From Enterobacter ludwigii (lineage in GTDB: Bacteria; Pseudomonadota; Gammaproteobacteria; Enterobacterales; Enterobacteriaceae), in contig CEFQ01000005.1 in NCBI GenBank assembly GCA_900068845.1, positions 310,001 through 374,000 of the forward strand: a DNA stretch of 64,000 nucleotides, given 5' to 3'. The position numbers were made by a program, and so were the translations under genes. Below, piece after piece: positions 40,266-48,201 of the stretch; the stretch's first letter is position 1; each line of letters begins with the position of its first letter. Under the pieces are notes generated by a model that was not told where the DNA came from, ran no database searches, and saw only the letters and a list, made by a program, of their open reading frames with translations.

Positions 40266-40696
40266 TGAGAACCATTTATGTATTGAACGGCCCGAACCTC
40301 AATTTGCTGGGCACCCGCGAACCCGAAACCTACGGTGCCGACACGCTGCAAAGCGTCGAAGCGCTGTGCCGCGCAACGGCGGAAGAGCTGGGCGTGGCAA
40401 TTGAGTTTCGTCAGACCAACCACGAAGGGGAAATGATCGAGTGGATTCAGCAGGCACGGTTAGAGGCGCAGGCACTGGTAATCAACCCGGCGGCGTGGAC
40501 GCACACCTCCGTCGCGATACGTGACGCTGTCACCGGTGTGGCGCTGCCGCTCTGGGAAGTGCACATCACTAACGTGCATAAACGTGAGCCCTTTCGTCAC
40601 CACTCCTATCTTTCCGACGTCGCGCAAGGGGTTATTTGCGGCTACGGTATTCGCGGATACCGCTATGCGTTGATGGAAGCGGCGCGCGTCGGCTGA
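40262..40696 (+). CDS. aroQ: Type II 3-dehydroquinate dehydratase
   Basis: The 144-residue enzyme reversibly dehydrates 3-dehydroquinate to 3-dehydroshikimate. All type II features are present: [18 protein letters not shown] with the catalytic Arg and Tyr, [27 protein letters not shown] and the catalytic His in [20 protein letters not shown]. It is translationally coupled to the hydrolase before it and ends where the convergent regulator ends, with no base between. Being inside a gallate operon suggests a catabolic role in the quinate direction rather than a biosynthetic one. Confidence 0.93.
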   Translation: MMRTIYVLNGPNLNLLGTREPETYGADTLQSVEALCRATAEELGVAIEFRQTNHEGEMIEWIQQARLEAQALVINPAAWTHTSVAIRDAVTGVALPLWEVHITNVHKREPFRHHSYLSDVAQGVICGYGIRGYRYALMEAARVG

Positions 40697-41923
40697 TTAT
40701 TCATCCTGGCCGCACACTTCACGCAGGCAGCGGATCAGCGCATCCGCTGCCGGTGAGTGCAGACAGCCCGCACGCACCGTCAACCCAATGGCGCGCTCGG
40801 TATCCGGTAACGGCACCGGCAGCGCCACCAGCGCGCCGGACGCCAGTTCCACTTCCAGCTGATGGGCAGAGACCGCCGCCAGCATATCCGACTGCATCAG
40901 CAAGCCGCGCACCAACGCCAAATCGCCGGTTTCCACCACGGGGTCAGGTGCTGGGATGCCCATCGCCTGAAAACTGTTATTCAGCAGATAGCGCGCCGGC
41001 GTGGCCGAACGCGGCAGCACCCAACGCGCAGCACGCAAATCATCAGTGGAAAGATCACGTCCTACCAGCGGATGATCGTGACGCGCCAACAGCACCATAC
41101 GTTCGGAGAACAGCATTTCGCGCGTGACGTCCAGTGCGTCTTCATCGCGGCGCAGCGCGCCAAAGATAAAATCGATATCACCCGAGCGCATTTCCGAGGC
41201 CAGTACGCCAAAGGCGCTTTCACTGGTCACCACACGTACGCCCGGATAACGCGCTGTCAGCATCACGATCGCCTGCGGCAAAATGCGCGTGCGTCCCAGC
41301 GGCAGCGCGCCAACGCGTACGGTTCCCTCAAGTATCCCGCTGCGGGCGGCAATATCGGCCGGAATATGGCGCAGTTCATTCAGTGCACGCCGCACGTTTG
41401 CTTCAATTTCACGTCCGGCCAGCGAAGGCATCATGCCGTGCGGCGTACGCTCCAGCAGCGCGATGCCCGCGCCGTTTTCCAGCACGCGCAGCGCCGCGCT
41501 CACCGCCGGCTGGCTAAGTCCGAGACGCGCCGCCACCGTCTGCATATGCCGTGTCTGACACAGGGTGATAAAAATTTGCAGCCGACGCACGTTAAACAGC
41601 CACAGTGGTTCCGCATCGCTGCGCTGCGCACCGCGTCCCTGCAATTTTGCCAGCCGCTGCGGCACCTGATGCAACTCCTCAATCGCCCGCAGCGCGCGCG
41701 GCAGCACACATTTACCGAAGTCTGTCAGCATCATGCCACCCGCGTGACGTTCAAACAGCGTGACACCTAACGTGAGTTCAAGATCGCGAATGGCGCGGGT
41801 GATGGCTGACTGGGTGCGAAATAATTCATCTGCCGCACGTGAGACGCTGCCTTGTGCAACCACCTGACTAAATGCTCTGATTTGCATCAGATTTGTTAGC
41901 TCCTGCGTGCCCTTTTCCACCAT
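40697..41923 (-). CDS. galR: LysR-type regulator with two tandem winged-helix domains (GalR-like)
   Basis: The 408-residue protein is about 100 residues longer than an ordinary LysR regulator. It contains two LysR-type DNA-binding domains. The first is at about residues 13-75 (RAFSQVVAQGSVSRAADELF through LTLGVTLFERHAGGMMLTDFG). The second is at about 111-175 (LQIFITLCQTRHMQTVAARL through GIALLERTPHGMMPSLAGRE). A LysR substrate-binding domain follows (about 198-400). ATG 41923 has AGGTAA upstream; a second ATG at 41887 starts directly at the first domain. It is divergent from galB across a region with motif copy 2, so it probably controls the island with a pathway intermediate or gallate as effector. 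Confidence 0.85.
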   Translation of the reverse strand: MVEKGTQELTNLMQIRAFSQVVAQGSVSRAADELFRTQSAITRAIRDLELTLGVTLFERHAGGMMLTDFGKCVLPRALRAIEELHQVPQRLAKLQGRGAQRSDAEPLWLFNVRRLQIFITLCQTRHMQTVAARLGLSQPAVSAALRVLENGAGIALLERTPHGMMPSLAGREIEANVRRALNELRHIPADIAARSGILEGTVRVGALPLGRTRILPQAIVMLTARYPGVRVVTSESAFGVLASEMRSGDIDFIFGALRRDEDALDVTREMLFSERMVLLARHDHPLVGRDLSTDDLRAARWVLPRSATPARYLLNNSFQAMGIPAPDPVVETGDLALVRGLLMQSDMLAAVSAHQLEVELASGALVALPVPLPDTERAIGLTVRAGCLHSPAADALIRCLREVCGQDE

Positions 41924-41962
41924 CTTTACCTGCCTATTTTCGCCAGCGATCGATGTCGCAAT

Positions 41963-41980
41963 ATAAATAAAACGCATACC
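41963..41980 (+). promoter_or_regulatory. Copy 2 of the 18-bp island motif, galR-galB divergent region
   Basis: ATAAATAAAACGCATACC lies 39 bases before the galR start and 72 before galB, in the 129-base divergent region. Position fits an autoregulated LysR operator serving both directions. Confidence 0.7.
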
Positions 41981-42052
41981 CACTGCAATTAAATGAATTA
42001 TCGCCACTACGGTGGCAATGACAGCATGGAAAAAACAGCGGAGGAGTATGCC

Positions 42053-42793
42053 ATGACTAACAACACCCCCAAAAAAACCGCGCTGGTGGTCAGCGCTCAC
42101 TCAGCGGATTTCGTCTGGCGCGCCGGCGGCGCCATCGCTCTTCATCATGCGCAGGGCTATGACGTCCACGTCGTGTGTCTCTCATTTGGCGAGCGCGGTG
42201 AATCAGCCAAACTGTGGCGTAAAGGGGAGATGAGCGAGGCGAAAGTGAAAGCCGCCCGCCGCAGCGAGGCGCAGGCGGCGGCCGAGATCCTCGGTGCCAG
42301 CATCGAATTTTTCGATCTCGGCGATTATCCGCTGCGTGCCGATAAAGAAACCCTGTTCCGCCTCGCCGACGTCTATCGCCGGGTGCAGCCGCACTTTGTT
42401 CTGACCCACTCGCTACAGGATCCCTATAACTACGATCACCCTATGGCCACCCATCTGGCGCAGGAAGCGCGCATTATCGCCCAGGCTGAGGGCTACCGTC
42501 CGGGCGAAAAAATCGTCGCTGCGCCGCCGGTTTACTGCTTCGAACCGCACCAGCCTGAGCAGTGCAACTGGAAGCCGGATGTGCTGCTGGATATCACCTC
42601 GGTGTGGGACAAGAAATATCAGGCGATTCAATGCATGGCCGGGCAGGAACATCTTTGGGAATACTACACGCGCGTGGCACAGCAGCGCGGCGTGCAGGCC
42701 AAGCGTAACGTCGGGATCACCAGCCAGCGCGATATCGTTTATGGCGAAGGCTATCAAAGCATCTTCCCGCGCGTAACGGAGGATCTGGCATGA
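42053..42793 (+). CDS. galB: 4-oxalomesaconate hydratase GalB (PIG-L fold)
   Basis: The 246-residue protein belongs to the PIG-L/LmbE deacetylase fold but matches GalB of the gallate route, which hydrates 4-oxalomesaconate to 4-carboxy-4-hydroxy-2-oxoadipate. [20 protein letters not shown] gives the AHxxD zinc motif, and [15 protein letters not shown] gives the later metal histidine. GGAGG is well spaced before ATG 42053; an earlier frame start at 41993 would run into the promoter. It overlaps galC by four bases (ATGA). Confidence 0.9.
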   Translation: MTNNTPKKTALVVSAHSADFVWRAGGAIALHHAQGYDVHVVCLSFGERGESAKLWRKGEMSEAKVKAARRSEAQAAAEILGASIEFFDLGDYPLRADKETLFRLADVYRRVQPHFVLTHSLQDPYNYDHPMATHLAQEARIIAQAEGYRPGEKIVAAPPVYCFEPHQPEQCNWKPDVLLDITSVWDKKYQAIQCMAGQEHLWEYYTRVAQQRGVQAKRNVGITSQRDIVYGEGYQSIFPRVTEDLA

Positions 42794-43503
42794 GCCTCAT
42801 CGCTAAAAAAGGCGTGGCGGTACGCCATATTCAACGTGCTGCTGCGGTGGATATCGATGCGCTGGCCCGTTCAGGTGTCGCCACCGTGCATGAAGCGCAG
42901 GGGCGCACAGGCTTGCTGGATCCCGCCATTCGCCCGATTCAGCAAGATTGTGGCATTGCGGGCAGCGCGATCACCGTGCTGGTGGCGCCAGGCGATAACT
43001 GGATGTTCCACGTGGCGGTAGAAATGTGTCAGCCGGGCGATGTGCTGGTGGTCGCGCCGACGTCGCCGTGCAGCGATGGATTCTTCGGCGACTTGCTAGC
43101 GACCTCACTGCAGTCGCGCGGTGTACGCGGGCTAGTGGCGGATGTGGGGGTGCGCGATAGCCGCACATTGCGCGCAATGGGGTTCGCGGTCTGGTCGCGT
43201 GCGGTGTATGCGCAGGGCACGGTAAAAGAGACGCTCGGTTCGGTCAATGTCCCGCTCGTGTGCGCCGGACAGCTGGTCTGGCCTGGTGACGTTATCGTGG
43301 CCGATGACGACGGCGTGGTGGTGGTGCCGCGCAGTGACGCCGCCAGCGTGGCAGAAAAAACGCGTCAGCGTGAAGCGCTGGAGGAGAGCAAACGTGCCCG
43401 CCTGGCAGACGGTGAACTGGGGCTGGATATTTACCAGATGCGCCCGCGCCTGGCGGAGAAAGGCCTGCGCTATCTCGACACGCTTGAGCAACTGGAGGAG
43501 TAA
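42790..43503 (+). CDS. galC: 4-carboxy-4-hydroxy-2-oxoadipate aldolase GalC
   Basis: The 237-residue class II aldolase of the HMG/CHA (RraA-like) family splits 4-carboxy-4-hydroxy-2-oxoadipate into pyruvate and oxaloacetate. The active-site pattern is visible: [19 protein letters not shown], with the G-x2-L and Arg-Asp (VGVRDS) residues that bind pyruvate and Mg2+, and [14 protein letters not shown] at the start. It starts inside the galB stop and ends three bases before galD. Confidence 0.92.
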   Translation: MSLIAKKGVAVRHIQRAAAVDIDALARSGVATVHEAQGRTGLLDPAIRPIQQDCGIAGSAITVLVAPGDNWMFHVAVEMCQPGDVLVVAPTSPCSDGFFGDLLATSLQSRGVRGLVADVGVRDSRTLRAMGFAVWSRAVYAQGTVKETLGSVNVPLVCAGQLVWPGDVIVADDDGVVVVPRSDAASVAEKTRQREALEESKRARLADGELGLDIYQMRPRLAEKGLRYLDTLEQLEE

Positions 43504-43506
43504 ACC

Positions 43507-44595
43507 ATGCGCCAGCGTCGCATTCCCTGCTTGTTGATGCGCGGCGGCACTTCAAAAGCTGCCTGCTTTCTGGCCCAGGATCTGCCAGCCGATACCACGG
43601 CGCGTGACCAAGTGCTGTTGGCGGTGATGGGATCGCCCGATATTCGTCAGATCGATGGCTTAGGTGGCGCCGATCCGCTCACCAGCAAAGTGGCGATCGT
43701 CAGCGCGTCCAGCCGCGACGATGCCGATGTCGATTATCTGTTTGCCCAGGTTAACGTTGATCGTCCCAGCGTCGATTACGGGCAAAACTGCGGCAACATT
43801 CTCGCCGCAGTGGGGCCATTTGCCGTTGAGCGCGGTTTGGTCGCGGCAGGCGGTGAACGCACCAGGGTGCGCATTTTTATGCAAAACACCGGGCAGATTG
43901 CCGAGGCGGCGTTCGCCACCCCTGACGGTGAAGTCGACTATGACGGCGATCTACGCATTGACGGCGTGCCGGGCAGCGCAAGCGAGATCACCCTCACCTT
44001 CAAAGATATTGCCGGTTCGAGCTGCGGCGCGCTGCTGCCGACCGGTCAGGCGCGCGATCGTTTTGATGACATTGACGTCACCTGCATCGACAACGGCATG
44101 CCGGTCATCCTGGTGCGTGCGGCGGATGTCAATCGCAGCGGCTATGAAAGCCGCGACGAGTTAGATAACGACAGTGAGCTCAAGCAGCGGCTGGAGTCGA
44201 TTCGCCTGCAGGCCGGGCCGCGCATGAATCTGGGTGATGTCAGCCAGCGTACGGTGCCCAAAGTCACGCTGTTGGCCGAAGCGCGCCACGGCGGCGCAAT
44301 CAGCTCACGCACCTTTATTCCGCACCGCTGCCACGCCTCGATTGGTGTGCTTGGTGCGGTGAGCGTCGCCAGCGCCTGCCTGATCCCCGGCAGCGTCGCC
44401 GACGGACTGGCGCGCACCAGCCAGCAACCCCAACAGCGCCTGAGTGTGGAACACCTCAGCGGCGAATTCAGCGTGCTGCTGCAGCGCGTGGGCGATAACC
44501 CGCTGGCGAGCTGCGGTCTGCTGCGCAGCGCGCGTGCCATTTTTACCGGTGAGGTAATGATTCCGGCGGCTGTCTGGCCATTCAGCAAGGAGTAA
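43507..44595 (+). CDS. galD: 4-oxalomesaconate tautomerase GalD (PrpF family)
   Basis: The 362-residue PrpF-like isomerase interconverts keto and enol 4-oxalomesaconate so that GalB can hydrate it. The family start RRIPCLLMRGGTSKAACFLA, with the reactive serine/cysteine region, QIDGLGGADPLTSKVAIVS and YGQNCGNILAAVGPFAVERG all fit. Two-domain diaminopimelate-epimerase-like fold expected. GGAG precedes the start, and the gene is three bases behind galC. Confidence 0.92.
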   Translation: MRQRRIPCLLMRGGTSKAACFLAQDLPADTTARDQVLLAVMGSPDIRQIDGLGGADPLTSKVAIVSASSRDDADVDYLFAQVNVDRPSVDYGQNCGNILAAVGPFAVERGLVAAGGERTRVRIFMQNTGQIAEAAFATPDGEVDYDGDLRIDGVPGSASEITLTFKDIAGSSCGALLPTGQARDRFDDIDVTCIDNGMPVILVRAADVNRSGYESRDELDNDSELKQRLESIRLQAGPRMNLGDVSQRTVPKVTLLAEARHGGAISSRTFIPHRCHASIGVLGAVSVASACLIPGSVADGLARTSQQPQQRLSVEHLSGEFSVLLQRVGDNPLASCGLLRSARAIFTGEVMIPAAVWPFSKE

Positions 44596-44598
44596 TTG

Positions 44599-45483
44599 AT
44601 GAACATCACCTTTATCGGTTTTGGCGAAGCAGGCGGCATTCTCGCCCATGACCTTCAGGCACAGGGCAATGCGGTGACGGTATGGGATCGCAAAGCCCTT
44701 GCGGCAGAAACCCTGCCCACGCTGCAGCTCAAAGCACAACAAAGTGGCGTGCGGCTGGCCGCTTCGCTGGCGGATGCGCTGCAGGACACCACGCTGGTGT
44801 TCTCCACCGTTACCGCTTCACAGGCACTTAACGTGGCACAGCAGACGGCAGCGCTGTTACAGGCTGGGCAGCATTTTCTCGATCTCAATTCGGTGGCGCC
44901 GCACACCAAACGCGCCGCGGCAGAGGTGATTAACGCCGCGGGTGCCAGCTATATCGATGTGGCGGTGATGGCGCCGGTACCGCCCAAGCGGCTGGCGACG
45001 CCGCTGCTGTTTGGCGGTGCTCAGGCTGAGCAGGTGCAGCCGCTGCTGCAACAGCTGGGCCTCAACAGCCGCATGTTGGGATGCGAAGTAGGTGAAGCCT
45101 CGGCAATTAAGATGTGCCGCAGCGTGATGATTAAAGGCCTGGAGGCGCTCACCACCGAATGCCTGAGCGCAGCGCGGCAGTACGGCGTTGAGCAAGCGGT
45201 GCTCGACTCGCTGCACGCCAGTTTCCCCTCACTGGGCTGGAACGATCAGCTGCCGCACTACCTGATTAGCCGCGTGGCGGAGCACGGTCAGCGACGCGCC
45301 GAAGAGATGCAGGAAGTCGTGAAAACGCTGCAAGACGTCAAGGTGCCGGCCGCCATGAGCGCAGCCATTGTTGCCACGCAGCAAGGCCTGATTGATGCTT
45401 TAAACGCCCGATCCCTGCGCTATCAACAACTGACACCGTTCGTCTGGCAAGCGACGCTGGATAAAATTTATTCACCTCAATGA
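44599..45483 (+). CDS. NAD(P)-binding 6-phosphogluconate-dehydrogenase-like protein with DUF1932 C-terminus
   Basis: The 294-residue protein begins MNITFIGFGEAGGILAHDL, a Rossmann GxGxxG-type loop. An N-terminal beta-hydroxyacid-dehydrogenase domain (about residues 1-165) precedes a helical DUF1932 domain (about 190-265), where KMCRSVMIKGLEALTTECL supplies the lysine region of this superfamily. It is placed last in the galBCD unit with AAGGAG before ATG 44599. Members often oxidise or reduce hydroxy acids. It has no step in the known gallate pathway, so it may handle a side product or an upstream substrate. Function not assigned. Confidence 0.75.
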   Translation: MNITFIGFGEAGGILAHDLQAQGNAVTVWDRKALAAETLPTLQLKAQQSGVRLAASLADALQDTTLVFSTVTASQALNVAQQTAALLQAGQHFLDLNSVAPHTKRAAAEVINAAGASYIDVAVMAPVPPKRLATPLLFGGAQAEQVQPLLQQLGLNSRMLGCEVGEASAIKMCRSVMIKGLEALTTECLSAARQYGVEQAVLDSLHASFPSLGWNDQLPHYLISRVAEHGQRRAEEMQEVVKTLQDVKVPAAMSAAIVATQQGLIDALNARSLRYQQLTPFVWQATLDKIYSPQ

Positions 45484-45497
45484 GTTATGCGGATAGA

Positions 45498-45515
45498 GGT
45501 ATGCGTTTTGTTTAT
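45498..45515 (-). promoter_or_regulatory. Copy 3 of the 18-bp island motif, upstream of the dehydrogenase unit
   Basis: On the minus strand it reads ATAAACAAAACGCATACC. It lies in the 116-base gap between the DUF1932 gene and the GlcG-like gene, 84 bases before the latter's start, in the opposite orientation to copies 1 and 2. Confidence 0.7.
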
Positions 45516-45599
45516 CGGCAATTGTTTACATTTTTGCAACAGCGTAGCGTAAGCGAGACGAGAAACGCGTTTTAAAACAATAAATATCGGAAGCAAAAC

Positions 45600-46055
45600 A
45601 TGAAGACTAGAGCATCTGTCACCCTTTCCCTGCTGCTGGCAGCGGGTATTGGCCAGGCCAGCGCAGCCACGCTGGACGCCTCTCACACCAACCAGGTTAT
45701 GACCCGTGTGAAAAACAGCATCAGTGCCCAGCACAGCACCGGCTGCGTGGCGGTAGTTGATGCCAGCGGCACGCTGCTGGCCTTCCAGCGCCTTGACGGT
45801 GCCTCGCCGGGCTGCGTCGATGCCGCGATTGGCAAAGCACGGACTTCTGCGCTCTATCACGCCCCTTCCCTGAAATTTATGCAGCGTCTGCAGAGTGGCG
45901 AAACCACGGTACTGGCCATCCCACATGCCGTGGCTCTCGGCGGCGGTTTCCCGCTGTCTCTGCAAAACGAAGTGGTTGGCGCCGTTGGTGTCAGCACGCC
46001 AAAACAGGAGCTGGATAACCAGGCTTCAGAGGCTGCCGCTCAGGCGCTGAAATAA
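45600..46055 (+). CDS. Periplasmic GlcG/HbpS-like protein (DUF336)
   Basis: The 151-residue protein has a Sec signal (MKTRASVTLSLLLAAGIGQA, cut near SAA). A GlcG/HbpS domain follows (STGCVAVVDASGTLLAFQRL, ALGGGFPLSLQNEVVGAVGVS). Family members bind heme or small ligands, and they often accompany membrane-bound dehydrogenases or glycolate genes. GGAAG precedes the start. It begins the dehydrogenase unit; a chaperone or heme-handling role for the following cytochrome is only an inference. Confidence 0.85.
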   Translation: MKTRASVTLSLLLAAGIGQASAATLDASHTNQVMTRVKNSISAQHSTGCVAVVDASGTLLAFQRLDGASPGCVDAAIGKARTSALYHAPSLKFMQRLQSGETTVLAIPHAVALGGGFPLSLQNEVVGAVGVSTPKQELDNQASEAAAQALK

Positions 46056-46070
46056 CGTTCGGGGATTTCC

Positions 46071-46598
46071 ATGATGACTCTTTCACGCCGCCGGTTGCTG
46101 ACCGGCACGGCGGGCCTGTTGGTGGCTGGCGTCCTGACGCAGGTGCTACCCGCGAGCCTGGCTTTCGCCTCGCCACCCCTGGCCGCAGCCGTCGCGCCCT
46201 CCGCCAGTTTTCGCGCGATTTCCGTCAGCCTGACCGGGCTGGACCAGCCGGATGCCATGCTGGCGCAGCGCCTGTACAGCTGGCTGCACGACCATGTTCC
46301 GCAGCTGGATAGCCAACTCGATACGCTCAGTGCGCTGCTGCAGCAGCAGCCCGCCGCCAACGGCAGTAGCCAGCTGACGCTGTTGAGTACGCAGCCCAAA
46401 GCCCTGAACGATCTTTATCAAACGTTGGTTTCCGGCTGGTATCTGGGCATTGTCGGTCCGCTGCCGCACCCGCAGTGCATCGCCTTCGAAAATATTGTCA
46501 GCTATCAGCTGGTACGCGATTCCCTGTTACCACCGAGCTACGCGCCGGGGCAACCTAACTTCTGGACGCAGCCGCCTGCAAGGAGAGCACATGTCTGA
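46071..46598 (+). CDS. Small (Tat-exported) subunit of a membrane-bound FAD dehydrogenase, sorbitol/fructose dehydrogenase type
   Basis: The 175-residue protein has a twin-arginine signal (LSRRRLLTGTAGLLVAGV, residues 4-21). A short domain follows that resembles the small subunit of membrane FAD sorbitol/fructose dehydrogenases (YLGIVGPLPHPQCIAFENIV, then a proline-rich end PSYAPGQPNFWTQPP). Small subunits of this class carry the Tat signal for the whole complex and are needed for its export and maturation. Its last 8 bases overlap the flavoprotein gene. Gluconate-2-dehydrogenase gamma is the alternative label. Confidence 0.82.
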   Translation: MMTLSRRRLLTGTAGLLVAGVLTQVLPASLAFASPPLAAAVAPSASFRAISVSLTGLDQPDAMLAQRLYSWLHDHVPQLDSQLDTLSALLQQQPAANGSSQLTLLSTQPKALNDLYQTLVSGWYLGIVGPLPHPQCIAFENIVSYQLVRDSLLPPSYAPGQPNFWTQPPARRAHV

Positions 46599-48192
46599 TT
46601 CATTAAGCGCCGATGTGGTGGTGATTGGTGCCGGGATTGCCGGTTCACTGGCGGCACTAAAGATGGCCAACGCTGGCGCGTCGGTACTGATGCTGGAGTC
46701 CGGACCGGAGATTAAACGCGATCGGGCGGTGGAGTATTTCCGCAACTCGCCGTTTAAGGGCGACTTCACCGAACCTTACCCACCGCAGCCGTGGGCGCCG
46801 CAGCCGAAGTTCATCCCCAGCGATAACAATTACCTGATCCAGAAAGGCCCGGATCCCTATCGCGCCCAATATCTGCGCGGCACCGGCGGCACCACGTGGC
46901 ACTGGGCTGGCCAGGCGTTCCGCTTGTTGCCGAACGATATGCGTATTCAGTCGCTGTACGGCATTGGCCGCGACTGGCCGATCAGCTATGCCGAACTGGA
47001 ACCCTATTACTGTGACGCCGAATACCAGATGGGCGTTTCCGGAGACAGCGATCTGGCTTCGCCGCGTTCACGCCCTTACCCGCTGCCGGGTATTCCGCTG
47101 CCCTACGGCTTCGATCGCCTGAAGCAGCGTCTCGGTCCGCTGGGTTATGAGGTTGGCATTGGTCCACAGGCGCGCAACAGCATCGCCTATGACGGACGCC
47201 CGGCCTGCTGCGGCAACAATAACTGCATGCCGGTGTGTCCGATTGATGCGCAGTACCACGGCGGCATCGCCGCACGTAAGGCGCTGGATGCTGGCGTAAA
47301 AATCGTTACCAATGCGGTGGTGTTTCGCATTGAAGCCGACGATAAAGGCACGATTCAGGCGGTGCATTATCTCGACCAGAATAAAGCGCGTCATCGCGTC
47401 ACCGGCAAACAGTTTGTCCTGACGGCCAACGGCATCGAAAGCCCGAAAATCCTGCTGCTTTCAACCAGCGATCGCTACCCGAATGGCATCGCCAACCGTT
47501 CCGGCATGGTGGGCCGCAACCTCATGGATCATCCCGGATCGTCAGTTGAGTTCTACGCCGATGAGCCGGTGTGGTTTGGCCGTGGCCCGATGCGTCCCGG
47601 TAGCATCAATAATCTGCGCGACGGCGATTTTCGTGGTGAGCGTTCTGCGCTGCGTATCGACCTCGCGAACACGTCGCCGGTGCGCTATCTCACCGAGCGT
47701 TTGGTACGTCAGGGCTATTATGGCAAGGCGCTTAACGACAAGCTGGCCTTCCAGGCCGAGCGTTTTGTCCAGCTGAAGTGCCTGCTGGAGATGCTTCCAG
47801 AGCCGCAGAACCGCGTCACGCTGAGCAAAACCGAGAAGGATGCCTGGGGCATACCACGACTCGAGGTGTATTACAGCTTCCCGGAATATGTGCATCGCGG
47901 CTATGACCAGTCGATGATCGACTTCCAGCGCATGGTGAAACAGATGGGTGGAACGGAGGCGGTCTACAGCAAGCGCGGCGTTTATGACAACAACCAGCAC
48001 ATTACCGGCACCATGATCATGGGCAGTAATCCGCAGGATTCGGTAGTGGACGGTCACTGCCGTACCCACGATCACCCAAATCTGTTTATCGCCGGTACCG
48101 GCATTATGCCGTCGGCCTCAACGGTCAATTCAACGCTGACCGGAACCGCGCTGGCGCTGCGTATGGCCGACAGCGTGCTGGCAAGCTTATAA
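46591..48192 (+). CDS. GMC-family FAD dehydrogenase large subunit with a [3Fe-4S]-type cysteine cluster
   Basis: The 533-residue flavoprotein has the FAD loop VVIGAGIAGSLAALKMANAG (residues 10-29) and the GMC signature RGTGGTTWHWAGQAF. A four-cysteine segment at C206, C207, C212 and C216 (PACCGNNNCMPVCPI) corresponds to the iron-sulfur site of fructose and gluconate dehydrogenases. The C-terminal catalytic region is HITGTMIMG plus STVNSTLTGTALALRMAD. It has no signal of its own and should travel with the small subunit through Tat. AAGGAGAG precedes ATG 46591. It oxidises a polyol, sugar acid or cyclitol in the periplasm; the substrate is unknown and the gallate context points to an aromatic precursor. 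Confidence 0.87.
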   Translation: MSDSLSADVVVIGAGIAGSLAALKMANAGASVLMLESGPEIKRDRAVEYFRNSPFKGDFTEPYPPQPWAPQPKFIPSDNNYLIQKGPDPYRAQYLRGTGGTTWHWAGQAFRLLPNDMRIQSLYGIGRDWPISYAELEPYYCDAEYQMGVSGDSDLASPRSRPYPLPGIPLPYGFDRLKQRLGPLGYEVGIGPQARNSIAYDGRPACCGNNNCMPVCPIDAQYHGGIAARKALDAGVKIVTNAVVFRIEADDKGTIQAVHYLDQNKARHRVTGKQFVLTANGIESPKILLLSTSDRYPNGIANRSGMVGRNLMDHPGSSVEFYADEPVWFGRGPMRPGSINNLRDGDFRGERSALRIDLANTSPVRYLTERLVRQGYYGKALNDKLAFQAERFVQLKCLLEMLPEPQNRVTLSKTEKDAWGIPRLEVYYSFPEYVHRGYDQSMIDFQRMVKQMGGTEAVYSKRGVYDNNQHITGTMIMGSNPQDSVVDGHCRTHDHPNLFIAGTGIMPSASTVNSTLTGTALALRMADSVLASL

Positions 48193-48201
48193 GGAGCCCC
48201 G

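Noticed and set aside
40862-41770. 302-codon plus-strand frame
   Set aside because: Opposite the LysR regulator with two clear DNA-binding domains; histidine/arginine/glutamine-rich composition typical of an antisense shadow.
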